From the NCBI RefSeq assembly GCF_010550695.1, contig NZ_JAAGOB010000019.1, positions 1 to 63,821 of the forward strand: a stretch of DNA of 63,821 nt, written 5' to 3'. Under the pieces are notes generated by a model. It did no database searches. It was given only the letters and a program-made list of their open reading frames with translations, and had not been told where the DNA came from. Made by a program: the position numbers and the translations under genes. Of the stretch, positions 52,815 to 62,072 are shown in pieces (the first letter of the stretch is position 1; every line of letters begins with the position of its first letter). Origin of the DNA: Phytoactinopolyspora alkaliphila (lineage in GTDB: Bacteria > Actinomycetota > Actinomycetes > Jiangellales > Jiangellaceae).

Positions 52815-53321
52815 GTGCGCGAACTCGACGTGGTCGGCGTCCGGGTAGAGATGCCGTCAAATCAGCCCATCGTGCTCCTGCGTGAAGTGGGAGGACAGCG
52901 TTGTCTGCCGATCTGGATCGGTGCCGTGGAGGCCACGGCCATCGCCTTCGCCCAGCAGGGCGTCGTCCCTCCCCGGCCGTTGACCCATGATCTGTTCAAG
53001 GACGTGCTGGAAGCCGTGGGTGCGTCGTTGGAGCAAGTTCGCATCACCGAGGTCCGGGACGGCACGTACTACGCCGAGCTGGTCCTGTCCGGGGGCATTG
53101 AGGTGAGTTCGCGGCCGTCGGATTCGATCGCGCTTGCTCTGCGCACCGGAACCCCCATCTACGCGACCGAGCCGTTGCTCGACGAGGCCGGAATCGTGAT
53201 GAACGAGGGGCTGGAGAACCCGGACGAGAGCGAGATCCCCGAGGAAGAGGTTGAGCGCTTTCGGGAGTTCCTGGACCAGGTGTCGCCGGAGGACTTCCAT
53301 GGACAGCCCCCGGAGCGTTAG
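52815..53321 (+). CDS. Bifunctional nuclease family protein (DUF151)
   Basis: 168 aa. The DUF151 domain (about 5-130) includes QPIVLLREVGGQRCLPIWIG, AVEATAIAFAQQG and RPSDSIALALRTGTPIYATE. Family members have been reported with RNase and DNase activity; the actinobacterial one lies between two MerR genes (Rv1829 position). The last 35 residues are acidic. The physiological role is unclear. GTG 52815 is supported by the TAGTCT box. Confidence 0.9.
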   Translation: MRELDVVGVRVEMPSNQPIVLLREVGGQRCLPIWIGAVEATAIAFAQQGVVPPRPLTHDLFKDVLEAVGASLEQVRITEVRDGTYYAELVLSGGIEVSSRPSDSIALALRTGTPIYATEPLLDEAGIVMNEGLENPDESEIPEEEVERFREFLDQVSPEDFHGQPPER

Positions 53322-53376
53322 AGGGCGTCAAGCTGGCGCCGGCGTCTCCGGGAGAGCGGGGACTGCCGGAAAATGC

Positions 53377-53395
53377 GCTCAACCTGAAGTTGAGC
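53377..53395. promoter_or_regulatory. Candidate MerR-type operator
   Basis: GCTCAAC (53377-53383), 5-nt spacer, GTTGAGC (53389-53395): perfect 7-bp arms, followed by CTTGAGG. It lies about 85 bp upstream of the second merR gene. MerR regulators bind such inverted repeats near their promoters; the binding protein (either neighbouring MerR) is inference. Confidence 0.5.
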
Positions 53396-53480
53396 TTGAG
53401 GCTTTACCGCGTGTTGCGTTGACCGGGGTGCCGGGCACGCCTAACGTCACTCCTGTCACACCAATAACGAAGGGGACGGC

Positions 53481-54086
53481 GTGAGCGCAGAGAGCACATC
53501 CGGCACCGGTTCGGCCGGGCGTTTCGTGGAGTCCGGTGCCCGCGTCGGTGCCGCCCAGGGTCAGCTCTTCGACCCGGTGGTGAACGCTGTTCCCGAAGAC
53601 GCCGGTTATCGCGGCCCCACGGCGTGCAACGCCGCCGGGATCACCTATCGCCAGCTGGATTACTGGGCACGTACCGGTCTGGTCGAGCCCACGGTCCGCT
53701 CGGCCTCCGGCTCGGGAAGCCAGCGGCTCTACTCTTTCCGGGACATCCTGGTCCTGAAGATCGTCAAGCGGCTTCTGGACACCGGTGTCTCCTTGCAGCA
53801 GATTCGCCAGGCTGTCGGACACTTGCGGGAGCGGGGTGTGGAAGACCTGGCCGGTATCACCCTGATGAGTGATGGCGCCAGCGTGTACGAGTGCACATCC
53901 GCCGACGAAGTGGTCGACCTCGTTCAGGGCGGCCAGGGCGTGTTCGGGATCGCGGTGGGCAGGGTGTGGCGCGAGGTCGAGGCCACGCTCGTGGAGCTGC
54001 CGTCCGAGCGGGCCGACGACGACGCTGAGCATCCGGGGGACCAACTCGCGGCCCGGCGCCGTGCCCGCGCCGCCAAACCCGCCTGA
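53481..54086 (+). CDS. MerR-family regulator (Rv1830 position)
   Basis: 201 aa. Residues about 35-60 are an N-terminal extension; the MerR helix-turn-helix then reads GPTACNAAGITYRQLDYWAR, TGLVEPTVRSASGSGSQRLY, SFRDILVLKIVKRLLDTG. A C-terminal domain of about 100 residues is shorter than in classical metal-sensing MerR proteins and has no Cys cluster. It is the second of the paired MerR genes conserved between garA and gcvP. GTG 53481 follows GAAGGGG (53468-53474). Confidence 0.9.
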   Translation: MSAESTSGTGSAGRFVESGARVGAAQGQLFDPVVNAVPEDAGYRGPTACNAAGITYRQLDYWARTGLVEPTVRSASGSGSQRLYSFRDILVLKIVKRLLDTGVSLQQIRQAVGHLRERGVEDLAGITLMSDGASVYECTSADEVVDLVQGGQGVFGIAVGRVWREVEATLVELPSERADDDAEHPGDQLAARRRARAAKPA

Positions 54087-54137
54087 CGAGCCGCTCGGGC
54101 GAGGAAGGGAAACCCGCCACAGCCGAACGTACGGCCT

Positions 54138-54806
54138 CTACGAAGCCTCGGAGAAGCGTTCGGTGTCGCGCACCAGGCCGGAGACGATGACCGTGTCACC
54201 GGGCCGGATGATGGTCTCCGCGGTGGCGTAGGTGAAGCCCTCGCCGGGACGCTTGATCGCCACGACCGTGACGTTGTACTCCTGACGGACCTTCGAGTCG
54301 CTGAGCCGCCTGCCGACGATGTGCGCCGGGGGAGTGGTCTTCACCATGGCGAAGCCGTCCTCGAACTCGATGTAGTCCATCATCCGGCCCCTGACCAGGT
54401 GCGCGACTCTCGCGCCCATATCGTGTTCGGGACGGGTGACGTGGTGCACGCCGATCTGGGTCAGAATCCGGGCGTGCGAGTGACTGATCGCCTTTGCCCA
54501 GATGTTGGGAATACCCATCTCCACCAGCACGGACGCGGTGAGAATGCTCGACTCGATGTCCGAGCCGATGCCGACGACGGCGCGGGAGTACTCGTGCACG
54601 GAGAGCTGCCGCATCGCCTCTTCCTTGGTGGTGTCGGCAACCACGGCGTGCGTCAGGCGGCCGGACACCGATTGGACGGCGTCGGCGCTGGCGTCGATCC
54701 CGAGAACTTCGGTGTCGGCCTTCATCAGCTCGAGCGCGAGAGACTTGCCGAAGCGACCGAGCCCACACACCACCACGACGTTCACGTCGCGCTGCTTCCT
54801 ACCCAA
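54138..54806 (-). CDS. Potassium uptake regulator TrkA/KtrA-type
   Basis: 222 aa. The RCK-N domain (about residues 8-130) begins VVVCGLGRFGKSLALELMKA, a dinucleotide-binding motif (GxGxxG), and an RCK-C domain (about 140-222) follows. It gates the TrkH/KtrB channel encoded just upstream, probably through ATP/ADP or NAD binding. TTG 54806 has GGGAG 8 nt before it and overlaps the trkH stop; GTG 54785 is an alternative. Confidence 0.92.
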   Translation of the reverse strand: MGRKQRDVNVVVVCGLGRFGKSLALELMKADTEVLGIDASADAVQSVSGRLTHAVVADTTKEEAMRQLSVHEYSRAVVGIGSDIESSILTASVLVEMGIPNIWAKAISHSHARILTQIGVHHVTRPEHDMGARVAHLVRGRMMDYIEFEDGFAMVKTTPPAHIVGRRLSDSKVRQEYNVTVVAIKRPGEGFTYATAETIIRPGDTVIVSGLVRDTERFSEAS

Positions 54807-56187
54807 TGATCGGTCTCCCTTCGGGAAGCTGGTACAGCCGGGTCCGGTGACGCAGGGCGAGTGCCGTGCCCAGGGTGATGGGGCCCAGCCGTCCGATGAA
54901 CATCAACACGACGAGCATGCCTTGAACGCCACTGGGAAGTTCAGGGGTGATTCCGGTGGACAGGCCCACCGTGCATGCCGCCGAGATCACTTCGAATAAT
55001 ACGCGGTCCAGACTGAACAGGTCCGAAACGAACAAGATGATGACGGTGGGTATCACCACCAGTGCCACCGTCAGCAACGCGACCGTGAGCGCCTGACGCT
55101 GCACGCGCGGCTCCACCTGCCGGTCGAAGATGTTCACGTGCGGCTCGCCGCGCAGCTCGGAGTAGATCACGAAGGCCAGCAACGCGAACGTGGTGACCTT
55201 GATGCCGCCGCCGGTGCCCGCGCTGCCCGCGCCGATGAACATCAGGACGTCGTTGCCGAGCCACGTCGCCTCGTTCATCTGGTCCACGGCGAGTGTGTTG
55301 TATCCGGTGGACCGAGGCATCGTTCCATGGAAGAAGCCGGCCAGCAGCTTGCCCGGAAGGCTGAGCGGGCCGAGCGTGTTCTCATTTCCCCACTCGCTGG
55401 CCAGGATGAACGCGGAGCCGAGCACGAGCAGTAACACAGACATGGCCACGGTGAGCTTCGTGTGCAGGCTCCATGCCCGGGGCCGCCAGAACTGACGGCG
55501 CAGCTCCAGCAGGACCGGGAAGCCGATTCCTCCGCAGATCGCGGCGGCGGCGATCGGCAGGCAGATCCATGGATCGGTGACGAACCGCATCAGGCTGTCG
55601 CTGTAGAGGGAGAAGCCGGCGTTGTTGAAGGCCGAGACCGCGTGAAAGAGGCCCAGGTAGCTGGCTCGTCCGAGTGGCTCGTCGTAACCGATCATCAGCC
55701 GCGCGGTGAGAATGACAGCAACGGTGAGCTCGAAGGCGATGCTGACCTTGGCGACGCCGATGACCACCCGGCGTACGTCGCCGAGGCCAAGGCTCTTGGT
55801 CTCGGCGGCCGCAGTCAGTCTGGACCGCAGGTTCATCCGCCGGGAGATAAGCACGACGAGCAGCGAGCTCATGGTCATGATGCCGAAGCCGCCGACCTGG
55901 ATCATCCCCATGAGGGCGACCTCGCCGAAGGTCGACCAGTAGCCGGGCGTGTCGACAATGATGAGCCCGACGATGCAGACGGCCGAGGTCGCGGTGAACA
56001 ACGCCTCGAGGAAGGTGGCCGAACCCGGCCCTTCGCGCGAGATGGGCAGCAGGAGGATCACGGTGCCGACGGTCACCATGAGCGCGAACCCTGCGACGAC
56101 GAACTGCGCCGGGTGGGTGAATCGGGGACGCCGCCTGATCAGCCGCGCCAGCCAGCCGTCTTCGGCAGCCCCGTTTCGCCGTTGCAC
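54799..56187 (-). CDS. Potassium transporter membrane subunit TrkH/KtrB-type
   Basis: 462 aa, usual family length. It has repeated M1-P-M2 units with selectivity-loop glycines, visible in LFTATSAVCIVGL, SAFNNAGFSLYSDSL, GAGSAGTGGGIKVTTF and SAACTVGLSTGI. GTG 56187 is preferred: a TGTAAT/TAATGT box lies 5-7 nt before it and no Shine-Dalgarno sequence precedes it; ATG 56256 would add 23 residues. TrkA follows with an overlap. The pair faces away from gcvP. Confidence 0.9.
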   Translation of the reverse strand: MQRRNGAAEDGWLARLIRRRPRFTHPAQFVVAGFALMVTVGTVILLLPISREGPGSATFLEALFTATSAVCIVGLIIVDTPGYWSTFGEVALMGMIQVGGFGIMTMSSLLVVLISRRMNLRSRLTAAAETKSLGLGDVRRVVIGVAKVSIAFELTVAVILTARLMIGYDEPLGRASYLGLFHAVSAFNNAGFSLYSDSLMRFVTDPWICLPIAAAAICGGIGFPVLLELRRQFWRPRAWSLHTKLTVAMSVLLLVLGSAFILASEWGNENTLGPLSLPGKLLAGFFHGTMPRSTGYNTLAVDQMNEATWLGNDVLMFIGAGSAGTGGGIKVTTFALLAFVIYSELRGEPHVNIFDRQVEPRVQRQALTVALLTVALVVIPTVIILFVSDLFSLDRVLFEVISAACTVGLSTGITPELPSGVQGMLVVLMFIGRLGPITLGTALALRHRTRLYQLPEGRPIIG

Positions 56188-56353
56188 TCGCGCGACATTA
56201 CACCGCACAGGGCCGGACGCAACCGATGTGGTGCTCGTGTCACGCTGCGACGTCATCGGCAGGCAGGGGACTCCTACATCTCGAGTGCCTCCGGCGTGCG
56301 TACGCGGGTCTCTTGTCGCTTCGGCGTTATGCTGGGCGCAGAAGCCAGTGACT

Positions 56354-56465
56354 CCGGCTGGGAGAGTCCTCGTCGACAGCGACGTCGCGGGGCGCCGAAG
56401 GGGCAACATTCCCCGTCAACCTCTCAGGCATCAGGGACCAGCCGGGACAGGCGACTCTGGAGTGG
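56354..56465 (+). ncRNA. Glycine riboswitch upstream of gcvP
   Basis: An 8-bp P1 stem (CCGGCTGG 56354-56361 with CCAGCCGG 56438-56445) encloses GGAGAG (56361-56366), the core GGCGCCGAAGGGGCAA and CTCTCAGGCA (56421-56430), which are the known conserved elements of the gcvT-type glycine aptamer. After P1 the sequence GGGACAGGCGACTCTGGAG continues as in typical leaders. One aptamer is seen, not the common tandem pair. A hairpin at 56470-56484 may be part of the expression platform. It should raise gcvP expression when glycine is present. Confidence 0.85.
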
Positions 56466-56549
56466 CCGTCGCACACGGTGTGCGCGCGGGCCATGACAGA
56501 GGGGGAGCGCTCGATATTCCGCACACAGCGAAACCGAGGAGCTCCGGTC

Positions 56550-59420
56550 ATGTCTTCGTCCCATCCACGTCAGCAGCCGCTCTCCAGCGTGTCCGCCGAC
56601 GCGCCGTTCGTCGCCCGCCACATCGGCCCGCGCGACAACGAGATCACAGCGATGCTGACCACGGTCGGCTACGACTCGCTCGACGCCCTGACCGACGCCG
56701 CCGTGCCCGAGGCGATCCGCACCGTCGAACGCCTCGACCTGCCGACGGCCGGCTCCGAGCTCGACGCCTTGGAGGAGCTGCGGCAGCTTTCCCGGCGCAA
56801 CAAGCGGCTCACCCAGATGATCGGGCTCGGCTATCACGACACCGTGACCCCGCCGGTGGTGGTTCGGCGGGTGCTGGAGAGCCCCGCCTGGTACACGGCA
56901 TACACGCCGTACCAGCCGGAGATCTCGCAGGGCCGGCTCGAGGCCCTGCTGAACTTCCAGACGATGGTGGCCGACCTGTCCGGCCTGCCTACCGCCAACG
57001 CCAGTCTCCTGGACGAGTCCACCGCTGCCGCCGAGGCGATGACGCTGATGCGCCGGTCCGTCCGGGGTGGTGCGGACCGCTTGATCATCGACGACGACAC
57101 TCTTCCGCAGACGATCGCGGTGATCCGTACCCGGGCCGAGCCGCTCGGCATCGACGTGGAGGTCGCAGACCTGGACGCGGGGCTGCCGGAGGGTGAGTTC
57201 TTCGGCGTGCTGCTGCAATACCCGGGCGCGTCCGGGCGGGTCCGGGACCTGCGGCCGCTGATCGACGAGGCACATGAGCGAGGTGCACTCGTCAGCGTCG
57301 CCGCCGATCTACTGAGTCTCACCATGCTGGTGCCACCGGGTGAGTCCGGAGCGGACATCGTCGTGGGCAGTAGCCAGCGCTTCGGCGTGCCGCTCGGATA
57401 TGGGGGACCACACGCCGGATACATGGCGGTTCGCTCCGGCCTGGAGCGCGGGTTGCCCGGCCGGTTGGTGGGCGTATCCGTCGACGCCGACGGCAGCCAG
57501 GCCTATCGCCTCGCCCTGCAGACTCGTGAACAGCACATCCGGCGGGAGCGTGCGACGTCGAACATCTGCACCGCACAGGTTCTCCTGGCCGTCGTAGCCT
57601 CGATGTACGCCGTATGGCACGGCCCCGACGGCTTGCTCGAGATCGCCGGGCGCGTCCACCGGCATGCGGCGACCCTTGCCGTCCAGCTGCGAGCCGGTGG
57701 CGTCGAGGTGGCACATGACGCCTTCTTCGACACCGTTTTGGCGCGCGTGCCCGGCCGAGCGGAGGCGATCGTCGCCGAGGCCGCGGAACTCGGCATCAAC
57801 CTGGGGCTCCATGGCGCGGACGGCGTACGCATCGCGTGTGACGAAGTGACCACGGACGCCGATATCGCGGTGGTGCTGAAGATCTTCGGCACCGGCGTCG
57901 AGTCCGGGGCCGAGGTACGCTCGGCGATTCCCGGCGAGTTGCGGCGCACCAGCGAGTTCCTTACCCATCCCGTGTTCAACGTCCATCGGTCCGAGACCTC
58001 GATGCTGCGTTATCTGCGCCGGCTCGCCGACAAGGACTACGCACTGGACCGAGGCATGATCCCGCTGGGGTCGTGCACCATGAAGCTCAACGCCGCGACC
58101 GAGATGGAGTCCATCACCTGGCCCGGATTCGCGGGAATCCACCCGTTCGCTCCGGTGGAGCAGGCTGAGGGCTATCTCGAGCTGATTCGGCAGCTGGAGA
58201 CATGGCTGGCCACCATCACCGGCTACGCCGCGGTGTCGGTGCAGCCGAACGCCGGCTCACAGGGTGAGCTCGCCGGGCTCCTGGCCATCCGTGCCTACCA
58301 CCGATCGCGAGGCGACGAGGGACGAGACGTCTGCCTGATCCCGTCCAGCGCACACGGCACCAACGCGGCGTCGGCCGTCATGGCGGGAATGCGCGTGGTC
58401 GTCGTGGGGGCGGCGACCGACGGCACGGTCGACATGGACGCCCTGCGGGCCAAGATCGCCGAGCACCGGGAACGGCTGGCGGCCATCATGGTCACCTACC
58501 CGTCGACCCACGGCGTCTACGAGGAAGGCATCGGCGAGATCGCCCAGCTGGTCCACGAAGCGGGAGGCCAGGTCTACGTCGATGGCGCCAACCTGAACGC
58601 GCTCGTCGGCCTGGCCAAGCCGGGCGAGTTCGGAGCAGACGTCAGCCATCTCAACCTGCACAAGACGTTCTGCATCCCGCACGGCGGGGGAGGCCCCGGC
58701 GTCGGGCCCATCGGCGTCCGCGAGCACCTCGTGCCGTTCCTGCCGAACCACCCGTTGCTGCCCGAGGCCGGTCCCGCGACGGGTGTCGGCCCGATCTCGG
58801 CGGCGCCGTTCGGGTCGGCGTCGATCCTGCCGATCCCGTGGGCCTACATCCGGATGATGGGACCCGAAGGGCTCAAGCTCGCTACCCAGACGGCGGTCCT
58901 GTCCGCCAACTACGTGGCCGCCCGGCTGGCCGAGCACTACCCCGTGCTCTACACAGGCCGCGGCGGGCTAGTCGCCCACGAGTGCATCGTCGACCTCCGG
59001 CCGATGACGAAGGCGAGTGGCGTCACCGTCGACGACGTCGCGAAACGGCTCATCGACTACGGCTTCCACGCGCCGACGATGTCGTTCCCGGTGGCCGGGA
59101 CGCTCATGATCGAGCCGACGGAGTCCGAGGACCTGGCCGAGCTCGACCGGTTCTGCGACGCGATGATCGCCATCCGAGAGGAGGCCGACCGGGTGGCCGC
59201 GGGGGAATGGCCGGCCGAGGACAACCCGCTGCGAAACGCCCCGCATACCGCGGCGTCGATGGCGGCGGAGTGGGTCCACCCGTACAGCCGGGAGCTGGCC
59301 GTGTACCCGTCGGTGTCGGCCCGGGCCGACAAGTACTGGCCGCCGGTACGGCGCATCGACAGCGCTTACGGCGACCGGCACCTGGTGTGCGCTTGCCCGC
59401 CGCCGGAGGCGTTCGAGTAG
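56550..59420 (+). CDS. Glycine dehydrogenase (decarboxylating), P protein
   Basis: 956 aa, single-chain GcvP. It decarboxylates glycine and passes the aminomethyl group to GcvH. N-terminal half starts [20 protein letters not shown]; the C-terminal half holds the PLP Lys in [18 protein letters not shown] (about residue 708). The ATG at 56550 has GAGGAG (56536-56541) and follows the glycine riboswitch; the frame is open to 56478 without similarity. gcvT is not present in the window. The stop is followed by a terminator hairpin. Confidence 0.95.
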   Translation: MSSSHPRQQPLSSVSADAPFVARHIGPRDNEITAMLTTVGYDSLDALTDAAVPEAIRTVERLDLPTAGSELDALEELRQLSRRNKRLTQMIGLGYHDTVTPPVVVRRVLESPAWYTAYTPYQPEISQGRLEALLNFQTMVADLSGLPTANASLLDESTAAAEAMTLMRRSVRGGADRLIIDDDTLPQTIAVIRTRAEPLGIDVEVADLDAGLPEGEFFGVLLQYPGASGRVRDLRPLIDEAHERGALVSVAADLLSLTMLVPPGESGADIVVGSSQRFGVPLGYGGPHAGYMAVRSGLERGLPGRLVGVSVDADGSQAYRLALQTREQHIRRERATSNICTAQVLLAVVASMYAVWHGPDGLLEIAGRVHRHAATLAVQLRAGGVEVAHDAFFDTVLARVPGRAEAIVAEAAELGINLGLHGADGVRIACDEVTTDADIAVVLKIFGTGVESGAEVRSAIPGELRRTSEFLTHPVFNVHRSETSMLRYLRRLADKDYALDRGMIPLGSCTMKLNAATEMESITWPGFAGIHPFAPVEQAEGYLELIRQLETWLATITGYAAVSVQPNAGSQGELAGLLAIRAYHRSRGDEGRDVCLIPSSAHGTNAASAVMAGMRVVVVGAATDGTVDMDALRAKIAEHRERLAAIMVTYPSTHGVYEEGIGEIAQLVHEAGGQVYVDGANLNALVGLAKPGEFGADVSHLNLHKTFCIPHGGGGPGVGPIGVREHLVPFLPNHPLLPEAGPATGVGPISAAPFGSASILPIPWAYIRMMGPEGLKLATQTAVLSANYVAARLAEHYPVLYTGRGGLVAHECIVDLRPMTKASGVTVDDVAKRLIDYGFHAPTMSFPVAGTLMIEPTESEDLAELDRFCDAMIAIREEADRVAAGEWPAEDNPLRNAPHTAASMAAEWVHPYSRELAVYPSVSARADKYWPPVRRIDSAYGDRHLVCACPPPEAFE

Positions 59421-59440
59421 CAGGGCTGGCCTGAGCCGGC

Positions 59441-59488
59441 AGCGTCCTGCAGACCGGGCGCCGGACGGCTCCCTCTGCAGGACGCTGT
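59441..59488 (+). terminator. gcvP terminator
   Basis: Perfect 14-bp inverted repeat CAGCGTCCTGCAGA (59441-59454) and TCTGCAGGACGCTG (59475-59488), loop 20 nt, 21 nt after the gcvP stop. No T run. Confidence 0.75.
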
Positions 59489-59678
59489 GTGAGCTCGCCG
59501 GGGTGAATCCGGGGATGATCCCTCCGGGTTGACGAGACCAGAAGTCCACCTGTGGTCGTATGTCCTGGCGCGGTGTTGTGTGTAGCGTCGTGAAAGGATA
59601 GAAACGCTCAGGGACGGCAGACCCGGCACGCCGGTATGCGCCGTGGGCGTGACACGTCGTTCCACGGGGAAGAGGACC

Positions 59679-60425
59679 ATGCTGGAGGAACTGGGCGAGT
59701 TCGCCGACGCGATCTTGGCGGTCGCTGAGGACGCCATGTCCTCCCCGTGGATCTATGCGCTGATCTTCGGCTTCGCGATGCTCGACGCCTTCTTCCCCGT
59801 GGTACCGGGTGAGACGCTGGTGATCACCGCGGGCGTCTTTGCCGCCAGCGGAGAGCCGTCCCTGTTGTGGGTGATCGTGGCCGCGGCTGTCGGCGCATTC
59901 GTGGGTGACCATGTGTCCTACGCGATCGGCCGGACTGCCGGAGTGCGCTTGCGCAATCGCTTCCTCGGGGGGAAACGCGCGACTACGGCGATCGCGTGGG
60001 CGACGGATGCCCTGGAGCGTCGCGGAGGCCTGATCCTGGTCGTGGCGCGGTACATCCCGGGCGGCCGGACAGCGGTCACGCTGACCTGTGGGACCGTGCA
60101 CTACCCGCTGCGAAAGTTCAGCTTGTTCGACCTGTTCGCGGGGTTGTCCTGGGGCGCGTACTCTGGCCTGATCGGCTACTTCGGAGGTAAGGCGTTCGAG
60201 GAGGACCCCCTCCGTGGCCTGCTGCTTGGTCTCGGTATCGCGTTGGGCATCACCGTCCTGGTCGAGCTGATCCGTCATGTCATCAACCGTCGTCGTCGCA
60301 CGAACGGCCGGCTCTCTCACCTCGGAGTCGAGGATGGCTCCGAGGTCGAAACGGCGGACGGTGAGGCGGCGGGCCTGGTCGAGGTCCCCGACCTTCCGGA
60401 CGACGGTGGACCGCAGCGCGGCTAG
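59679..60425 (+). CDS. DedA-family membrane protein
   Basis: 248 aa with five or six hydrophobic segments and the DedA signature: FPVVPGETLVITAGVFAASG, then ARYIPGGRTAVTLTCG with the conserved R...PG.R motif. DedA proteins take part in membrane lipid and proton homeostasis, some as undecaprenyl-phosphate recyclers. The C-terminal 40 residues are charged. ATG 59679 follows GGGGAAGAGG (59667-59676); GTG 59643 is an in-frame alternative. A palindromic element lies 26 bp downstream. Confidence 0.88.
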   Translation: MLEELGEFADAILAVAEDAMSSPWIYALIFGFAMLDAFFPVVPGETLVITAGVFAASGEPSLLWVIVAAAVGAFVGDHVSYAIGRTAGVRLRNRFLGGKRATTAIAWATDALERRGGLILVVARYIPGGRTAVTLTCGTVHYPLRKFSLFDLFAGLSWGAYSGLIGYFGGKAFEEDPLRGLLLGLGIALGITVLVELIRHVINRRRRTNGRLSHLGVEDGSEVETADGEAAGLVEVPDLPDDGGPQRG

Positions 60426-60450
60426 GCCAGACAGCCCTGCCACCATGTTC

Positions 60451-60668
60451 GTCACCTGATCATCGTTTTGTCGTCTGATCGCGTTCGGGCGTGTCCCGTT
60501 GTGGATCAGATGACGTAGTCGGTACTTCAAGCGCGGTTGTGCCCTCTGATCGTTCCGCGTCCATATCGTGGGATGAGATCAGACGGCACAACCGTGCCCA
60601 TGCGGCGCGTTAGTACACCTGGCCTGTTCCAGGAAGATGATCAGACGACATATCGACGATCAGGTGAC
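60451..60668. repeat. 218-bp nested palindromic element
   Basis: Outer inverted repeat of 30 bp (60451-60480 and 60639-60668, 27 of 30 complementary) with an inner one of 19 bp (60533-60551 and 60577-60595, 17 of 19). TCTGATC or GATCAGA occurs at each of the arms and once more at about 60504. There is no ORF with a Shine-Dalgarno. It lies between the convergent dedA and tldE genes and could be a small non-autonomous mobile element or a structured intergenic repeat. Confidence 0.75.
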
Positions 60669-60680
60669 ACACACCCGGGG

Positions 60681-62072
60681 TTACGACGCTTGGCTGACCG
60701 ACGACATGTTGAAGTCGGGCACACGTAGGGCCGGCATCGCGGTACGCGGAAAGAACTCGCCCAGTTCACGGCCGAACGCCGGACCGGTGGCGCCTGCCTG
60801 GGTGAAGCGCTCGAGCAGCTCCACCGGGCTCTCGTTGAACCGGAAGTTGTTCACCGCCCCGGTGACCTCCCCGTTGCGGACCTGGTACACGCCGTCTCGG
60901 GTCAGGCCGGTGAGAAGCAGCCGCTGTGGATCGACCTCGCGGATATACCACAGGCAAGTCAGCAGGAGACCGTCCTCCACCTGTGCTGCCAGGTCGTCGA
61001 CGGTGCCGGAGCCTTCGGCCACCGTCATCCCAAGGTTCTCGATCCCGGGCGTGACCGGCAGGCCAGTGATGTCGGCGGCATGGCGGGTGTGCATGAGGGC
61101 GGACAGCCGGCCGTCGCTGATCCACTCGGTGCGTTGGAGGGGGAGCCCGTTGTCGAACACACTCTGCACCGATGACGACGCTCGAGCCAGCGCGAACGGG
61201 GCCGACTCCAGGCCGGGCGCCACGGGGTCGGACCAGAGGCTGACCGGATGCGGCGACAGTCTGTCCCCGACCCGGGTTCCCTGGCCTGGCGTCGCGAACA
61301 CTGTGCGGCCCTCGTGTGCGTCGCGCGCTCCCATGGAGAAGTACGCATAGATCATCAGATCGGCCACTGCCGAGGGCGGCAGCACGGTGTCGTAGTGCCC
61401 TGGTGGTAAGGCGATGGTACGTTCGGACCAGGTCAGCCGGCGATGCAGTTCGGCGTCGAGCCCGGCGACGTCGATATCCGATGGTGTAAGGAACGACTGG
61501 CCCGCCCACGCCGAGGCTGACCGGTCGGCGGACATGCCGGTGGTGGTGATGTGCCCGGACGGCTGTGCGTGACGCAGGGCCAGTCCGACTGAGTTTCCCA
61601 GGTAGGTGGTGGTGAGCACGTCCTCCACGTAGCCGAAGAGGAGCCGGTGACCGGAGCGCGCCCGCTCAAAGGCATCGCCCAGCGCCGGAGCAACCGTCGT
61701 GAACGCCGACGCCGACGTGAGCGCGGGTGGCTCGGTCCAGTCCGGTGAAGCGTCGCCGGTGACGAGTGGGCGGGCGTCCTCGGCTGGGCCGTTGGTCCGG
61801 GCGGCTTGTTCCGCGGCACGCACGAGCGGTTCGAGGTCTTCGGAGGTGACCGCGTTGCGGGCAACGACGCCCGAGGCGACGCCGGTGCCGTCCTCGACAG
61901 TGGCCATCACCGTGACCTGGCGGTCGTGCATCACGCCATTGGTGGTCAGCGCGTTGTTCGCCCATCGCAGATTGGCCGTGGAGGTCTCGTCGACCAGCAC
62001 CGTCGTTCCGTGGGCTTTCGACAGGCCGAGACAGCGCTCGACGATCTCCTGTGGTGTCATCGGCCCGGTCAC
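60681..62072 (-). CDS. TldE/PmbA-family metalloprotease partner
   Basis: 463 aa. The C-terminal region resembles the PmbA/TldE fold (TGVYQVRNGEVTGAVNNFRF) and there is no HExxxH site, as expected for TldE, which lacks metal ligands. TldE and TldD form a heterodimer that degrades or matures peptides (microcins, some RiPPs, and CcdA in Escherichia). GTG 62072 overlaps the tldD stop as GTGA, and MTPQEIVERCLGLSKAHGTT follows; ATG 62060 is an alternative. The end of the gene is 12 bp from the palindromic element. Confidence 0.92.
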   Translation of the reverse strand: MTGPMTPQEIVERCLGLSKAHGTTVLVDETSTANLRWANNALTTNGVMHDRQVTVMATVEDGTGVASGVVARNAVTSEDLEPLVRAAEQAARTNGPAEDARPLVTGDASPDWTEPPALTSASAFTTVAPALGDAFERARSGHRLLFGYVEDVLTTTYLGNSVGLALRHAQPSGHITTTGMSADRSASAWAGQSFLTPSDIDVAGLDAELHRRLTWSERTIALPPGHYDTVLPPSAVADLMIYAYFSMGARDAHEGRTVFATPGQGTRVGDRLSPHPVSLWSDPVAPGLESAPFALARASSSVQSVFDNGLPLQRTEWISDGRLSALMHTRHAADITGLPVTPGIENLGMTVAEGSGTVDDLAAQVEDGLLLTCLWYIREVDPQRLLLTGLTRDGVYQVRNGEVTGAVNNFRFNESPVELLERFTQAGATGPAFGRELGEFFPRTAMPALRVPDFNMSSVSQAS

